A stretch of 64,000 bases of DNA from G965279335 sp965279285 (GTDB lineage Bacteria; Pseudomonadota; Gammaproteobacteria; DSM-16500). The notes under the pieces are model-generated. The model was not told the DNA's origin. It saw nothing but the letters and a program-made list of their open reading frames with translations, and made no database searches. This document shows positions 43,663 to 53,111 of this stretch, in pieces. A program made the position numbers and the translations under genes. Numbering within the stretch: the first letter of the stretch is position 1; each line of letters opens with the position of its first letter. Location: NCBI GenBank assembly GCA_965279285.1, contig OZ257148.1, forward strand, positions 1,054,001 to 1,118,000. Direction: 5' to 3'.

Positions 43663-43691
43663 TTGACATGCCGCTCTTTCTAAAGCAGAAT
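43663..43691 (+). promoter_or_regulatory. Sigma70-type promoter of the tRNA-tuf cluster
   Basis: TTGACA (43663-43668) and CAGAAT (43686-43691) are separated by 17 bases. Transcription should start near 43698, ten bases before tRNA-Tyr. It probably drives the tRNAs and tuf. Confidence 0.7.
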
Positions 43692-43708
43692 TCGTGCTCG
43701 ACTTTTGG

Positions 43709-43791
43709 GGAGGGGTTCCCGAGCGGCCAAAGGGATCAGACTGTAAATCTGCCGGCTAACGCCTTCGTAGGTTCGAATCCTACCCCCTCCA
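43709..43791 (+). tRNA. tRNA-Tyr (GTA)
   Basis: Acceptor stem GGAGGGG/CCCCTCC closes the cloverleaf. The anticodon loop CTGTAAA reads GTA. A long variable arm (class II) and T-loop TTCGAAT are present. CCA is not encoded. Confidence 0.95.
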
Positions 43792-43860
43792 AAACTTAAT
43801 TAAAATGGCATTACTCATTTAGATCAGTATGGCATTTTTTTTGTTCTGTCGGCTGATAAT

Positions 43861-43934
43861 GCGGGTGTAGTTCAATGGTAGAACTTCAGCCTTCCAAGCT
43901 GATAGCGTGGGTTCGATTCCCATCACCCGCTCCA
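43861..43934 (+). tRNA. tRNA-Gly (TCC)
   Basis: Acceptor stem GCGGGTG/CACCCGC, anticodon TCC in CTTCCAA, T-loop TTCGATT. CCA is encoded at 43932-43934. Confidence 0.95.
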
Positions 43935-43940
43935 TTTGTG

Positions 43941-44016
<76 letters not shown>

Positions 44017-44108
44017 GTTAGATAAAGTTTGAATAATTTAAAAAGGCGGGTATTATCCTACCTTCTAAGTATTGATTTAGGTATTCATTGTATAGGAGCT
44101 GACTAGCA

Positions 44109-45299
44109 ATGGCAAAAGCTGTATTTGAAAGATCCAAGCCACATCTCAATGTAGGCACAATAGGCCATGTAGACCATGGTAAAACGACGTTAACTGCTGC
44201 ATTGACAAAATGTATGGCAGATAAATTTGGTGGCGAAGCTCTGGCTTACGACCAAATTGATAAAGCGCCGGAAGAAAAAGCACGTGGTATAACGATAGCA
44301 ACAGCCCACGTAGAATATCAATCAGATCATCGTCATTATGCTCACGTTGACTGTCCTGGCCACGCGGATTATGTAAAAAACATGATCACTGGTGCGGCGC
44401 AAATGGACGGAGCAATATTAGTTGTGTCTGCAGCGGATGGCCCGATGCCACAAACAAGAGAACATATCTTGTTAGCACGTCAGGTAGGCGTACCGTATGT
44501 TGTTGTATTTATGAACAAAGCGGACATGGTAGACGATGCAGAGTTATTAGAATTAGTTGAAATGGAAATTAGAGATTTGCTCTCGATGTATAATTTCCCT
44601 GGCGACAAGACACCTATTATTACTGGGTCTGCGTTGAAAGCCTTGGAAGGGGATCAAAGTGAGATTGGTGTGCCAGCAATTAACAAATTAATTGCAGCAA
44701 TGGATGATTACTTTCCACAACCAGAGCGTCAAATTGATAAGCCATTCTTATTACCGATTGAAGATGTATTCTCAATTTCAGGTCGTGGAACCGTTGTGAC
44801 AGGCCGAGTAGAAAGAGGCATCGTCAAAGTAGGTGAAGAAGTTGAAATTATTGGCTTAAAACCAACAATCAAAACAATTTGTACGGGCGTGGAAATGTTC
44901 CGTAAACTGCTAGACGAAGGTCGTGCAGGAGACAACGTAGGTGTGTTATTACGTGGAACAAAACGTGAAGAAGTTGAGCGCGGCCAAGTATTGGCTCACG
45001 TTGGTTCGATTAAACCCCATACTCGATTTGAAGCAGAAATTTACGTTTTATCGAAAGAAGAAGGCGGAAGACATACCCCATTTTTTAAAGGTTATCGTCC
45101 TCAGTTTTACTTCCGTACTACAGACGTAACCGGTGAAGTGTTCTTACCAGAAGGCGTCGAGATGGCAATGCCTGGTGATAACATTAAGATCACTGTGCAA
45201 TTGATAGCACCGATCGCAATGGAAGATGGATTGCGTTTTGCAATTCGTGAAGGTGGCCGCACAGTAGGTGCTGGTGTTGTAAGTAAGGTTATTGAGTAA
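44109..45299 (+). CDS. tuf: Elongation factor Tu (first copy)
   Basis: This 396-aa GTPase delivers aminoacyl-tRNA to the ribosomal A site. G1 is GHVDHGKTTLTAA, switch II DCPGHADYV, G4 NKADMVDD, and domains 2 and 3 are complete (RGIVKVGEEVEIIG, FYFRTTDVTGEV). It differs from the second copy at 60754 by a single residue (Glu versus Asp in GDQSEIGVP). It lies between tRNA-Thr and tRNA-Trp ahead of secE-nusG, the classical tufB position. Confidence 0.98.
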   Translation: MAKAVFERSKPHLNVGTIGHVDHGKTTLTAALTKCMADKFGGEALAYDQIDKAPEEKARGITIATAHVEYQSDHRHYAHVDCPGHADYVKNMITGAAQMDGAILVVSAADGPMPQTREHILLARQVGVPYVVVFMNKADMVDDAELLELVEMEIRDLLSMYNFPGDKTPIITGSALKALEGDQSEIGVPAINKLIAAMDDYFPQPERQIDKPFLLPIEDVFSISGRGTVVTGRVERGIVKVGEEVEIIGLKPTIKTICTGVEMFRKLLDEGRAGDNVGVLLRGTKREEVERGQVLAHVGSIKPHTRFEAEIYVLSKEEGGRHTPFFKGYRPQFYFRTTDVTGEVFLPEGVEMAMPGDNIKITVQLIAPIAMEDGLRFAIREGGRTVGAGVVSKVIE

Positions 45300-45307
45300 T
45301 ACTTGAT

Positions 45308-45383
45308 AGGCCAGTAGCTCAATTGGCAGAGCGGCGGTCTCCAAAACCGCAGGTTGGGGGTTCGAGGCCCTCCTGGCCTGCCA
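45308..45383 (+). tRNA. tRNA-Trp (CCA)
   Basis: Acceptor stem AGGCCAG/CTGGCCT, anticodon CCA in CTCCAAA, T-loop TTCGAGG. CCA is encoded at 45381-45383. It lies between tuf and secE. Confidence 0.95.
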
Positions 45384-45437
45384 TTAATATTTAATGGCAG
45401 TATAATTGGTTGTTTTAATTGCTAAGTAAACTTTAAA

Positions 45438-45818
45438 ATGAAATCCAAATCAGAGATTCAAAGTAAAACAAGTCTAGATTGGCTAATGTGGTCTTTTGTA
45501 TTGGCATTAATAATAGCTGGATTATTTGCAAATTATTATTATAATACACAACCCTGGCCATTAAGATTGCTTGGGTGGCTATTATTGCTAGTGATAGCAG
45601 GTTTTGTGGCAGTACAAACGCGGCTAGGTAAGAGCGCATTAGAGTTTGCACGGGAATCACGAACTGAGCTACGTAAAGTTTATTGGCCTACTCGCCCAGA
45701 GACCATTCAAACAACATTGATTGTTGCAGTAATGGTGGTAGTGCTTGCTTTAGTATTATGGGGTGTTGATAGTTTACTAATGTGGGGCATTGGATGGCTT
45801 ACCGGGCAAAGAGGATAA
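45438..45818 (+). CDS. secE: Preprotein translocase subunit SecE
   Basis: The 126-aa membrane protein of the SecYEG channel has three predicted transmembrane segments (about residues 16-31, 39-57, 92-115). This is the gammaproteobacterial long form. The conserved amphipathic helix and hinge FARESRTELRKVYWPTRPET precede the last segment. It is followed three bases later by nusG. Confidence 0.97.
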   Translation: MKSKSEIQSKTSLDWLMWSFVLALIIAGLFANYYYNTQPWPLRLLGWLLLLVIAGFVAVQTRLGKSALEFARESRTELRKVYWPTRPETIQTTLIVAVMVVVLALVLWGVDSLLMWGIGWLTGQRG

Positions 45819-45821
45819 ACC

Positions 45822-46376
45822 ATGACAGATGATCAGGCTAAACAGAAAAAACGCTGGTATGTCGTTCACGCATATTCTGGTTTTGAAAATTATGTAAAAC
45901 AAGCGTTGATCGAGCGCATTAAGCTTGAAGCAGTCGAATATAAATTTGGCGACATTCTTGTTCCTACGGAAGAAGTTGTTGAATTGCGGGCAGGACAAAA
46001 ACGCAAAAGTGAACGAAAATTTTTTCCAGGATATGTTTTAGTTGAAATGGAAATGGATGATCAAACCTGGCATTTAGTGCGATCGACGCCTAAAGTGCTT
46101 GGATTTATCGGTGGAACAAGTGACAAGCCAGCGCCGATAACACCAAAAGAAGCAGATATGATATTGCAGCGAGTGCAAGATAGCAGCGATAAACCAAAGC
46201 CAAAAATTCTATTTGAAATTGGTGAGGTTGTACGGGTTATCGATGGACCGTTTGCTGATTTTAATGGCGTGGTTGAAGAAGTGAATTATGAAAAAAATCG
46301 TATGCGTGTTGCGGTTTTAATATTTGGTCGTTCTACTCCTGTAGAGCTTCAATTTGACCAAGTTGAAAAAGGGTAG
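45822..46376 (+). CDS. nusG: Transcription termination/antitermination factor NusG
   Basis: The 184-aa protein has an NGN domain (KKRWYVVHAYSGFENYVKQA, then RKFFPGYVLVEM) that binds RNA polymerase and a KOW domain (GEVVRVIDGPFADFNGVVEE) that contacts Rho or S10. It forms an operon with secE and is followed by a strong terminator. Confidence 0.98.
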   Translation: MTDDQAKQKKRWYVVHAYSGFENYVKQALIERIKLEAVEYKFGDILVPTEEVVELRAGQKRKSERKFFPGYVLVEMEMDDQTWHLVRSTPKVLGFIGGTSDKPAPITPKEADMILQRVQDSSDKPKPKILFEIGEVVRVIDGPFADFNGVVEEVNYEKNRMRVAVLIFGRSTPVELQFDQVEKG

Positions 46377-46391
46377 TCTGTATAGTTTAAA

Positions 46392-46431
46392 CCTATGATA
46401 AAGCAGCAATGCTTTATCATAGGCTTTTTTT
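46392..46431 (+). terminator. Rho-independent terminator after nusG
   Basis: A perfect 14-bp stem (46392-46405 with 46410-46423) with a GCAA tetraloop is followed by seven T residues. It separates secE-nusG from rplK. Only about 50 bases then remain before rplK, with no obvious promoter among them. Confidence 0.9.
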
Positions 46432-46483
46432 GTTTATTTACCACGGGGAGCCGTCAGGCGCTTGTACCCAATAGGAGTTTAAA
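46432..46483 (+). promoter_or_regulatory. rplK leader, possible L1-binding site
   Basis: The short leader contains GGGGAGCCGTCAGGCGCTTG and an AATAGGAG ribosome binding site. In enterobacteria ribosomal protein L1 represses rplKA through a structured site at this place. The general similarity is only suggestive. Confidence 0.35.
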
Positions 46484-46924
46484 ATGGCTAAGAAAGTTAA
46501 AGCCCTTGTCAAATTACAAGTTAAGGGTGGAGCAGCTAATCCAAGTCCTCCGGTAGGTCCGGCATTGGGTCAGCAAGGCGTTAATATTATGGAGTTTTGT
46601 AAAGCATTTAATGCACAAACTCAAACCCCAGATCGAATGGGCAAGCCGTTACCAGTTGAAATCACTGTATTTGAAGATCGTAGTTTCACGTTTATTATTA
46701 AAACACCGCCTGCATCTCATTTAATTAAAGAAGCAGCTGGAATTGAATCAGGCAGTAGCGTTCCTCACACGAACAAAGTAGGCAAAATTACTCGAAAGCA
46801 ACTTGAAGAAATCGCGAAATTTAAAATGAAAGATTTGAATGCAGCTAGCTTAGAAACTGCAATGAAATCAATTGCAGGTAGTGCGCGCAGCATGGGCGTT
46901 GAAGTAGAAGGAGAAAATAAATAA
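46484..46924 (+). CDS. rplK: 50S ribosomal protein L11
   Basis: The 146-aa L11 binds 23S rRNA at the GTPase-associated centre. The N-terminal PPVGPALGQQGVNIMEFCKA and the C-terminal SARSMGVEVEG are diagnostic. Its stop overlaps the rplA start by one base. Confidence 0.98.
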   Translation: MAKKVKALVKLQVKGGAANPSPPVGPALGQQGVNIMEFCKAFNAQTQTPDRMGKPLPVEITVFEDRSFTFIIKTPPASHLIKEAAGIESGSSVPHTNKVGKITRKQLEEIAKFKMKDLNAASLETAMKSIAGSARSMGVEVEGENK

Positions 46925-47619
46925 TGCCTACTTTATCAAAGCGTAATCAAGCAATAAGCAAAAAAGTAACAACTGGAAAAGTTTATCCTTTAAAAGATGC
47001 ATTTAAGCTTTTAAAAGAGCTTCCACCAGCTAAATTTCGTGAAAGTATAGAAGTTTGTGTCAATTTAGGTGTAGACCCACGTAAATCAGATCAGGCAATT
47101 CGTGGCTCAGTTATTTTACCTAAAGGTACAGGGAAAGAAATTAAAGTTGCTGTATTTACATCAGCAGCAAATGCTGAGCTTGCAATTAAAGCGGGCGCTG
47201 ATGTGGTAGGTTTAGAAGATTTAGCGGAAAAAGTTAAAGCAGGCGAAATGGACTTTCAAATTGTTATTGCAACCCCTGATGCGATGCGAGTTGTCGGTCA
47301 GCTAGGACAAATATTAGGCCCTCGTAGCCTTATGCCTAATCCAAAAGATGGCACCGTAACAACGGACGTAGTTAATGCTGTAAAAAACGCAAAAGCAGGT
47401 CAAGTTCGTTATCGCACAGACAAAGCCGGAATTGTGCATTGCATGATAGGAAAAATCGATTTTGCAATTGATGACCTTGTTGAAAATTTAGAAGCAGTTA
47501 TGGTTGCGCTGAAAAAAGCGAAACCTAGCTCAGCAAAAGGCGTATACGTAAAGAAAATTACAGTTTCAAGTACGATGGGACCAGGATTATCGATTGATAT
47601 TTCAGGCCTGAGTGCATAA
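46924..47619 (+). CDS. rplA: 50S ribosomal protein L1
   Basis: The 231-aa L1 of the ribosomal stalk carries the signature QLGQILGPRSLMPNPKDGTV and the C-terminal VKKITVSSTMGPGLSID. In gammaproteobacteria it also represses rplKA translation. It is complete and directly follows rplK. Confidence 0.98.
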   Translation: MPTLSKRNQAISKKVTTGKVYPLKDAFKLLKELPPAKFRESIEVCVNLGVDPRKSDQAIRGSVILPKGTGKEIKVAVFTSAANAELAIKAGADVVGLEDLAEKVKAGEMDFQIVIATPDAMRVVGQLGQILGPRSLMPNPKDGTVTTDVVNAVKNAKAGQVRYRTDKAGIVHCMIGKIDFAIDDLVENLEAVMVALKKAKPSSAKGVYVKKITVSSTMGPGLSIDISGLSA

Positions 47620-47811
47620 AAGACTTTGTGGGTGGGATGAAAGCTTGCTTTCATTTATCCCCGTCAAAGACCGTAGGCGCGTTATGCTTAATAATAGGAA
47701 AAGTTAAATTTTTCTACAGCCTACGCAGACGGTGATGCCAGATAAAATTGGCTTTGCTGTTCGTCAACAAGCATCACAGTAATAAGTGGTGTTGAATTAG
47801 GAGGTGCTTAA
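47620..47811 (+). promoter_or_regulatory. rplJ leader region
   Basis: A 192-base untranslated gap lies between rplA and rplJ. It contains a short inverted repeat (GATGAAAGC/GCTTTCATT, about 47637-47655) and ends with TTAGGAGGTGC before rplJ. In related bacteria this leader holds the rplJ promoter and the L10-L12 binding site that controls rplJL translation. The RNA fold was not computed. Confidence 0.5.
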
Positions 47812-48342
47812 ATGGCATTGAGATTAGAAGGTAAAAAAGCCATTGTTGATGAGGTATCCAAAGTTGCTAAAACTGCGGTTTCTCTTGTTGCGGCTGATTA
47901 TTGTGGTTTAACGGTAGCTCAATTTACCGAATTTCGCAAATCAGCACGTGATTCAGGTGTTTATGTGCGTGTAGTGAGAAATACACTTGCATGCCGTGCG
48001 CTTGAAGGAACTTCGTTTTCTTGCATGAATGCTGCTTTAGTCGGTCCGTTAGTTTTGGCATTTTCGAAAGAAGATCCAGGCGCTGCCGCGCGTTTATTGC
48101 GAGATTACTCCAAAAAATTTGATAAACTTCAGGTTAAAGCATTATCTGTAGAAGGTATGCTATTGCCTGCAAAAGATTTAAATCGATTGGCAAGTTTACC
48201 AACCAGAGATGAAGCAATTTCACAACTTATGTCAGTTATGCTTGCGCCAATGACCAAATTGGTACGCACATTAGCAGAACCTCATGGCAAGTTTGTACGT
48301 ACATTAGCTGCCCTGCGCGATCAAAAGCAAAAGGCATCTTAA
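47812..48342 (+). CDS. rplJ: 50S ribosomal protein L10
   Basis: The 176-aa L10 anchors the L7/L12 stalk. The N-terminal MALRLEGKKAIVDEVSKVAK and VRVVRNTLACRALEGT are typical. A strong AGGAGG site lies upstream. It is followed by rplL after 43 bases. Confidence 0.97.
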   Translation: MALRLEGKKAIVDEVSKVAKTAVSLVAADYCGLTVAQFTEFRKSARDSGVYVRVVRNTLACRALEGTSFSCMNAALVGPLVLAFSKEDPGAAARLLRDYSKKFDKLQVKALSVEGMLLPAKDLNRLASLPTRDEAISQLMSVMLAPMTKLVRTLAEPHGKFVRTLAALRDQKQKAS

Positions 48343-48385
48343 TTTTTTGAATTAATATTTAACTAAGTTTGGAGTGATGAAAATC

Positions 48386-48757
48386 ATGGCCGTTAAAAAA
48401 GAAGATATTTTAGAAGCAGTTGCAGGTTTAAGTGTAATGGAACTTGTTGATTTAATTAGTGCAATGGAAGAAAAGTTTGGTGTGTCAGCAGCTGTTGCTG
48501 TTGCCGCTGCTGCTCCGGCTGCTGTCGCAGAAGCTGCAGAAGAACAAACTGAATTCACTGTTACGATGACAAAAGCGGGTGAGAAGAAAATCGAAGTCAT
48601 TAAAGCGATTCGTGAAATCACCGGTCTTGGCTTGAAAGAAGCTAAAGATCTTGTTGAAGCTGCTCCAACAGCAGTGAAAGAAGGCATTAATAAAGATCAA
48701 GCTGCTGAACTCAAGAAAAAACTTGAAGCTGCAGGAGCAACTGTTGAGATTAAGTAA
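48386..48757 (+). CDS. rplL: 50S ribosomal protein L7/L12
   Basis: The 123-aa stalk protein recruits translation GTPases. It has an N-terminal dimerisation domain (MAVKKEDILEAVAGLSVMEL), an Ala-rich hinge (AAVAVAAAAPAAVAEAAEE) and a C-terminal domain (KKIEVIKAIREITGLGLKEA). I start at 48386 rather than at the upstream GTG 48374 or ATG 48377, because the family starts MAVKK and GGAG is then 11 bases away. Confidence 0.96.
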   Translation: MAVKKEDILEAVAGLSVMELVDLISAMEEKFGVSAAVAVAAAAPAAVAEAAEEQTEFTVTMTKAGEKKIEVIKAIREITGLGLKEAKDLVEAAPTAVKEGINKDQAAELKKKLEAAGATVEIK

Positions 48758-48796
48758 TAACTTATATCAGCGAATTTTTTGTAGCTGAGTTTGTAT

Positions 48797-48826
48797 TAGC
48801 CGGGGACTTTTAGTCTCTGGCTTTTT
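48797..48826 (+). terminator. Attenuator-like hairpin between rplL and rpoB
   Basis: AGCCGGGGACT and AGTCTCTGGCT form an 11-bp stem with one or two mismatches and a short T loop, followed by five T residues. A partial terminator at this position is known in E. coli and lowers rpoBC expression relative to rplJL. Confidence 0.75.
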
Positions 48827-48908
48827 CTATTTCTTTATCATTGAGATAGAGAAATCAGAAGTGCACGCTTTTAATTGATGATCACGACCACGTAGAGGTA
48901 TCTGACAC

Positions 48909-51900
48909 ATGGGTTCAATATACTCATACACTGAGAAAAAGCGAATTCGGAAAGATTTCGGTAAGCATTCTAGCTCTATTGCAACACCGCCGTTACTTGA
49001 GCTTCAATTGGATTCCTATCATAGATTTTTGCAAGCCGATGTTGAGCCGGAAAAGCGGTCACTCTATGGATTGCATGCTGCGTTTAAATCTGTGTTTCCA
49101 ATTACTAGTTTTTCTGAAAACTCCATCCTAGACTTTGTTAGTTATCGTTTAGGTGATCCAGTATTTGATGTTAAAGAATGTAAAATGCGTGGCTTAACTT
49201 ACGGTGCTTCTTTGCGCGTTAAAGTTCGCCTAGTTCATTATGATAAAGAAGCGTCTTCTGCCGATAATCGTGTTGTTAAAGATGTTAAAGAGCAAGAAGT
49301 TTACATGGGTGAAATTCCCTTAATGACAGAACATGGAACATTTGTTATTAACGGCACAGAACGAGTTATCGTTTCTCAGTTACATCGTTCGCCAGGTGTG
49401 TTTTTTGAGCATGATCGCGGCAAAACGCATTCTTCAGGGAAGTTGTTATTTTCTGCACGCGTTATTCCTTATCGTGGCTCGTGGTTAGATTTTGAATTTG
49501 ATCCTAAAGATAGTATTTATGTGCGAATAGATCGCCGCAGAAAGTTACCTGCGACCATTTTATTGCGTGCTTTAGACTATACTGTTGAAGACATTCTAGG
49601 GATGTTCTTTGAAAACAATGTATTTCATCTTCATGGCGAAGATTTTAGTTTAGACCTTATTCCAGAAAGATTACGTGGTGAAATTGCACCTTTTGAAATT
49701 GAAAAAGGCGGCAAAGTTATTGTAGAGAAAGGGCGTCGAATTACAATGCGCCATATTAGCCAATTAGAAGCGGCTAAACTTAAAAAATTATCTATTCCCG
49801 CCGAGTATCTTTTAGGCAAAATATTAGCTAAAAGTGTTATAAATCCAGAAACAGGTGAAATAGTAGCTAATGCAAATGACATTATCACCGCAGATATTAT
49901 TAAAGCGTTAATTAAAGCTAAAGTTAAGAGCTTTGAATCTTTATATGTTAACGATATAGATCACGGTGCATACATTTCTGATACCTTACGCGTAGATCCA
50001 ACGACGAATGCATTAGAAGCACTAGTTGAAATTTATCGTATGATGCGACCAGGTGAGCCGCCAACTAAAGATGCAGCAGAAACATTATTTAAGAACTTAT
50101 TTTTCAGCTCAGATCGTTATGATTTATCTGATGTAGGCCGTATGAAGTTTAATCGTCGCGTTGGCCGCCAAGAAATTGTTGGGCCAGGTGTTTTGACGAA
50201 GCAAGATATTATTGATGTTATGAAAACGCTTATCAGCATTCGAAATGGTGATGGAAATATCGATGATATTGATCACTTGGGAAATCGTCGAGTACGTAGC
50301 GTTGGCGAAATGACTGAAAACCAGTTTCGTGTTGGCTTAGTTCGAGTTGAGCGTGCAGTAAAAGAGCGTCTTAGCCTTTCAGAATCTGAAAACATGATGC
50401 CGCAAGATTTAATTAATGCAAAGCCGGTATCAGCAGCAATTAAAGAGTTTTTTGGTTCAAGCCAACTTTCACAGTTTATGGATCAAAATAATCCATTATC
50501 TGAAATCACTCATAAACGCCGTGTTTCTGCGTTAGGGCCTGGTGGTTTGACAAGAGAGCGTGCTAGTTTTGAAGTGCGTGACGTTCATACGACTCACTAT
50601 GGTCGAGTTTGTCCTATTGAAACGCCTGAAGGACCTAATATTGGTTTAATTAATTCCTTAGCCGTTTATGCGCGCACGAATGAATATGGATTTTTAGAAA
50701 CACCGTATAGAAAAGTTATTAATAGTAAGCTAACGGATGAAGTTGTATTTCTTTCTGCTATTGAAGAAGGTGATTACGTTATTGCGCAAGCAAATGCAAC
50801 CCAAGATGCTAAAGGTAAGTTGATTGACCCGCTCGTGCCAGTTCGTCATCGTAATGAATTTACCCTGACCACGCCAGATCGTGTGCAGTTTATCGATGTT
50901 TCGCCGAAACAAATCGTCTCTGTTGCTGCTGCACTCATTCCTTTCTTAGAACATGATGACGCGAATCGAGCTCTTATGGGTTCAAACATGCAACGTCAAG
51001 CAGTTCCTACCCTAAAGACTGAAAAGCCATTAGTTGGAACCGGAATGGAGCGTATTGTTGCAAAAGATTCTGGGGTAACTGTTGTTGCGCGACGTGGCGG
51101 CACAGTCGATTATGTTGATGCATCACGTATTGTTGTTCGTGTTAATGATAATGAAGCAGAGTCAGGAAATACCGGTGTTGATATTTATAACCTGACAAAA
51201 TATACCCGTACTAACCAAGATACATGTATTAATCAATGCCCGCTGGTTGAAAAAGGCGATACCATTGCGAAAGGTGATGTGCTTGCAGATGGTCAGTCTA
51301 CCGATTTAGGTGAGTTAGCTTTAGGCCAAAACTTACTAGTCGCATTTATGCCGTGGAATGGCTATAACTTTGAAGACTCGATTTTAATTTCTGAGCGCGT
51401 TGTGCAAGAAGATCGTTTCACGAGTATTCATATCGAAGAGTTAACCTGTGTTGCGCGTGATACTAAGCTAGGTATTGAAGAAGTCACTTCTGATATTCCA
51501 AATATTGGTGAAAGTGCACTTTCCAAGCTTGATGAATGCGGTATTGTTTATATTGGTGCAGAAGTAAAATCTGGGGATATTTTGGTTGGTAAAGTCACAC
51601 CTAAAGGTGAAACTCAGCTGACACCAGAAGAAAAATTACTTCGAGCTATTTTCGGTGAAAAAGCATCTGACGTTAAAGATACTTCACTTCGAGTACCAAC
51701 AGGTATGGAAGGCACCGTCATTGATGTGCAGGTATTTACTCGTGAAGGTGTAGAAAAAGACACGCGGGTACTTGAAATTGAAAAGAATGAGTTAGCAAAA
51801 GCCAAGCAAGATTTAAGTGATGAGTTGCGTATTCGTGAAAATGATATTTTCCAACGGGTAGAAAAACTTTTACTTAATCATGTAGCTGAAGGTGGCCCAA

Positions 51901-52994
51901 ATAAGCTGAAAAAAGGCTCTAAAGTAACAAAAGCTTACTTAGAAGAAGTTGTGCGTGAAAAATGGTTTGAAATTCGTTTGCACGATGATACCGCTAATAA
52001 GCAACTTGAAGCAGCAGCGAAACAATTTAAAAATGAGCGTTTAGTGTATGAAAAAGCGTTTGAAGCTAAACGGAATAAAATTACTCAAGGAGATGATTTA
52101 GCTCCAGGAGTATTAAAAATAGTAAAAGTTTATATGGCGGTTAAACGCAGAGTCCAGCCAGGTGATAAGATGGCGGGTCGTCATGGTAACAAAGGTGTGA
52201 TTTCAACGATTGTTCCGGTAGAAGACATGCCGTACATGGCTGATGGAACACCTGTTGATATCGTATTAAACCCATTAGGCGTACCATCCCGAATGAATAT
52301 CGGGCAAGTTTTAGAAACCCATTTAGGTTGGGCAGCTAAGGGCTTGGGTATTAAAATCGGAAAAATGATTGATGCGCAGCAGTCAGTAAAAAATATTCGC
52401 CACTTTTTAGGTGAAATATATAATTCTGATCCTAAGCAGCATAAAGAAAATTTAACGTCGCTTTCTGATGATGAAATAATGAGTTTGGCATTTAATTTAC
52501 GTGGTGGTGTGCCTATGGCAACACCAGTATTTGATGGCGCATCTGAGGAAGAAATTAAAGCGATGTTAGAGTTAGCTGATCTTCCTGTAAGTGGGCAAAC
52601 GACATTGCGCGATGGTCGTACAGGCAATGAATTTGAGCGTCTAGTAACCGTGGGTTATATGTATATGATGAAATTAAACCACTTAGTCGATGACAAAATG
52701 CATGCACGTTCTACGGGATCATATAGTCTTGTGACGCAACAGCCTTTAGGCGGTAAAGCACAGTTTGGTGGTCAACGTTTTGGTGAAATGGAAGTGTGGG
52801 CATTAGAAGCTTATGGTGCTGCATATACATTGCAAGAAATGTTAACCGTCAAGTCAGACGATGTCGGTGGTCGTACTAAAATGTATAAAAACATTGTGGA
52901 TGGTGATCATTACATGGAGTCGAGCATGCCGGAAGCCTTTAACGTATTGATAAAAGAAATTCGATCTTTAGCCATCAATATGGATCTGGAGTAG
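48909..52994 (+). CDS. rpoB: RNA polymerase beta subunit
   Basis: The 1361-aa beta subunit is about 20 residues longer than in E. coli. The rifampicin-binding segment (GSSQLSQFMDQNNPLSEITH, then KRRVSALGPGGL) has the wild-type residues at the usual resistance positions. GDKMAGRHGNKGVIS and the C-terminal PESFNVLIKEI-like motif (here PEAFNVLIKEIRSLAINM) are conserved. It is transcribed with rpoC. Confidence 0.98.
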   Translation: MGSIYSYTEKKRIRKDFGKHSSSIATPPLLELQLDSYHRFLQADVEPEKRSLYGLHAAFKSVFPITSFSENSILDFVSYRLGDPVFDVKECKMRGLTYGASLRVKVRLVHYDKEASSADNRVVKDVKEQEVYMGEIPLMTEHGTFVINGTERVIVSQLHRSPGVFFEHDRGKTHSSGKLLFSARVIPYRGSWLDFEFDPKDSIYVRIDRRRKLPATILLRALDYTVEDILGMFFENNVFHLHGEDFSLDLIPERLRGEIAPFEIEKGGKVIVEKGRRITMRHISQLEAAKLKKLSIPAEYLLGKILAKSVINPETGEIVANANDIITADIIKALIKAKVKSFESLYVNDIDHGAYISDTLRVDPTTNALEALVEIYRMMRPGEPPTKDAAETLFKNLFFSSDRYDLSDVGRMKFNRRVGRQEIVGPGVLTKQDIIDVMKTLISIRNGDGNIDDIDHLGNRRVRSVGEMTENQFRVGLVRVERAVKERLSLSESENMMPQDLINAKPVSAAIKEFFGSSQLSQFMDQNNPLSEITHKRRVSALGPGGLTRERASFEVRDVHTTHYGRVCPIETPEGPNIGLINSLAVYARTNEYGFLETPYRKVINSKLTDEVVFLSAIEEGDYVIAQANATQDAKGKLIDPLVPVRHRNEFTLTTPDRVQFIDVSPKQIVSVAAALIPFLEHDDANRALMGSNMQRQAVPTLKTEKPLVGTGMERIVAKDSGVTVVARRGGTVDYVDASRIVVRVNDNEAESGNTGVDIYNLTKYTRTNQDTCINQCPLVEKGDTIAKGDVLADGQSTDLGELALGQNLLVAFMPWNGYNFEDSILISERVVQEDRFTSIHIEELTCVARDTKLGIEEVTSDIPNIGESALSKLDECGIVYIGAEVKSGDILVGKVTPKGETQLTPEEKLLRAIFGEKASDVKDTSLRVPTGMEGTVIDVQVFTREGVEKDTRVLEIEKNELAKAKQDLSDELRIRENDIFQRVEKLLLNHVAEGGPNKLKKGSKVTKAYLEEVVREKWFEIRLHDDTANKQLEAAAKQFKNERLVYEKAFEAKRNKITQGDDLAPGVLKIVKVYMAVKRRVQPGDKMAGRHGNKGVISTIVPVEDMPYMADGTPVDIVLNPLGVPSRMNIGQVLETHLGWAAKGLGIKIGKMIDAQQSVKNIRHFLGEIYNSDPKQHKENLTSLSDDEIMSLAFNLRGGVPMATPVFDGASEEEIKAMLELADLPVSGQTTLRDGRTGNEFERLVTVGYMYMMKLNHLVDDKMHARSTGSYSLVTQQPLGGKAQFGGQRFGEMEVWALEAYGAAYTLQEMLTVKSDDVGGRTKMYKNIVDGDHYMESSMPEAFNVLIKEIRSLAINMDLE

Positions 52995-53004
52995 CAAGTA
53001 CTAT

Positions 53005-53031
53005 AGCGACTCTTCAAGCAGAAGGGTCGCT
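53005..53031 (+). repeat. Inverted repeat between rpoB and rpoC
   Basis: AGCGACTCTTC and GAAGGGTCGCT can pair around AAGCA; one mismatch. It is followed by GGGTTTT. It may be a weak terminator or a processing site within the rpoBC message. Confidence 0.5.
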
Positions 53032-53111
53032 GGGTTTTAAAATTATTTCTAGATCTCGGCAACTTACAGAGATCTCGTGACACACTGATTTAGCGATGAG
53101 GGGGAATAACC

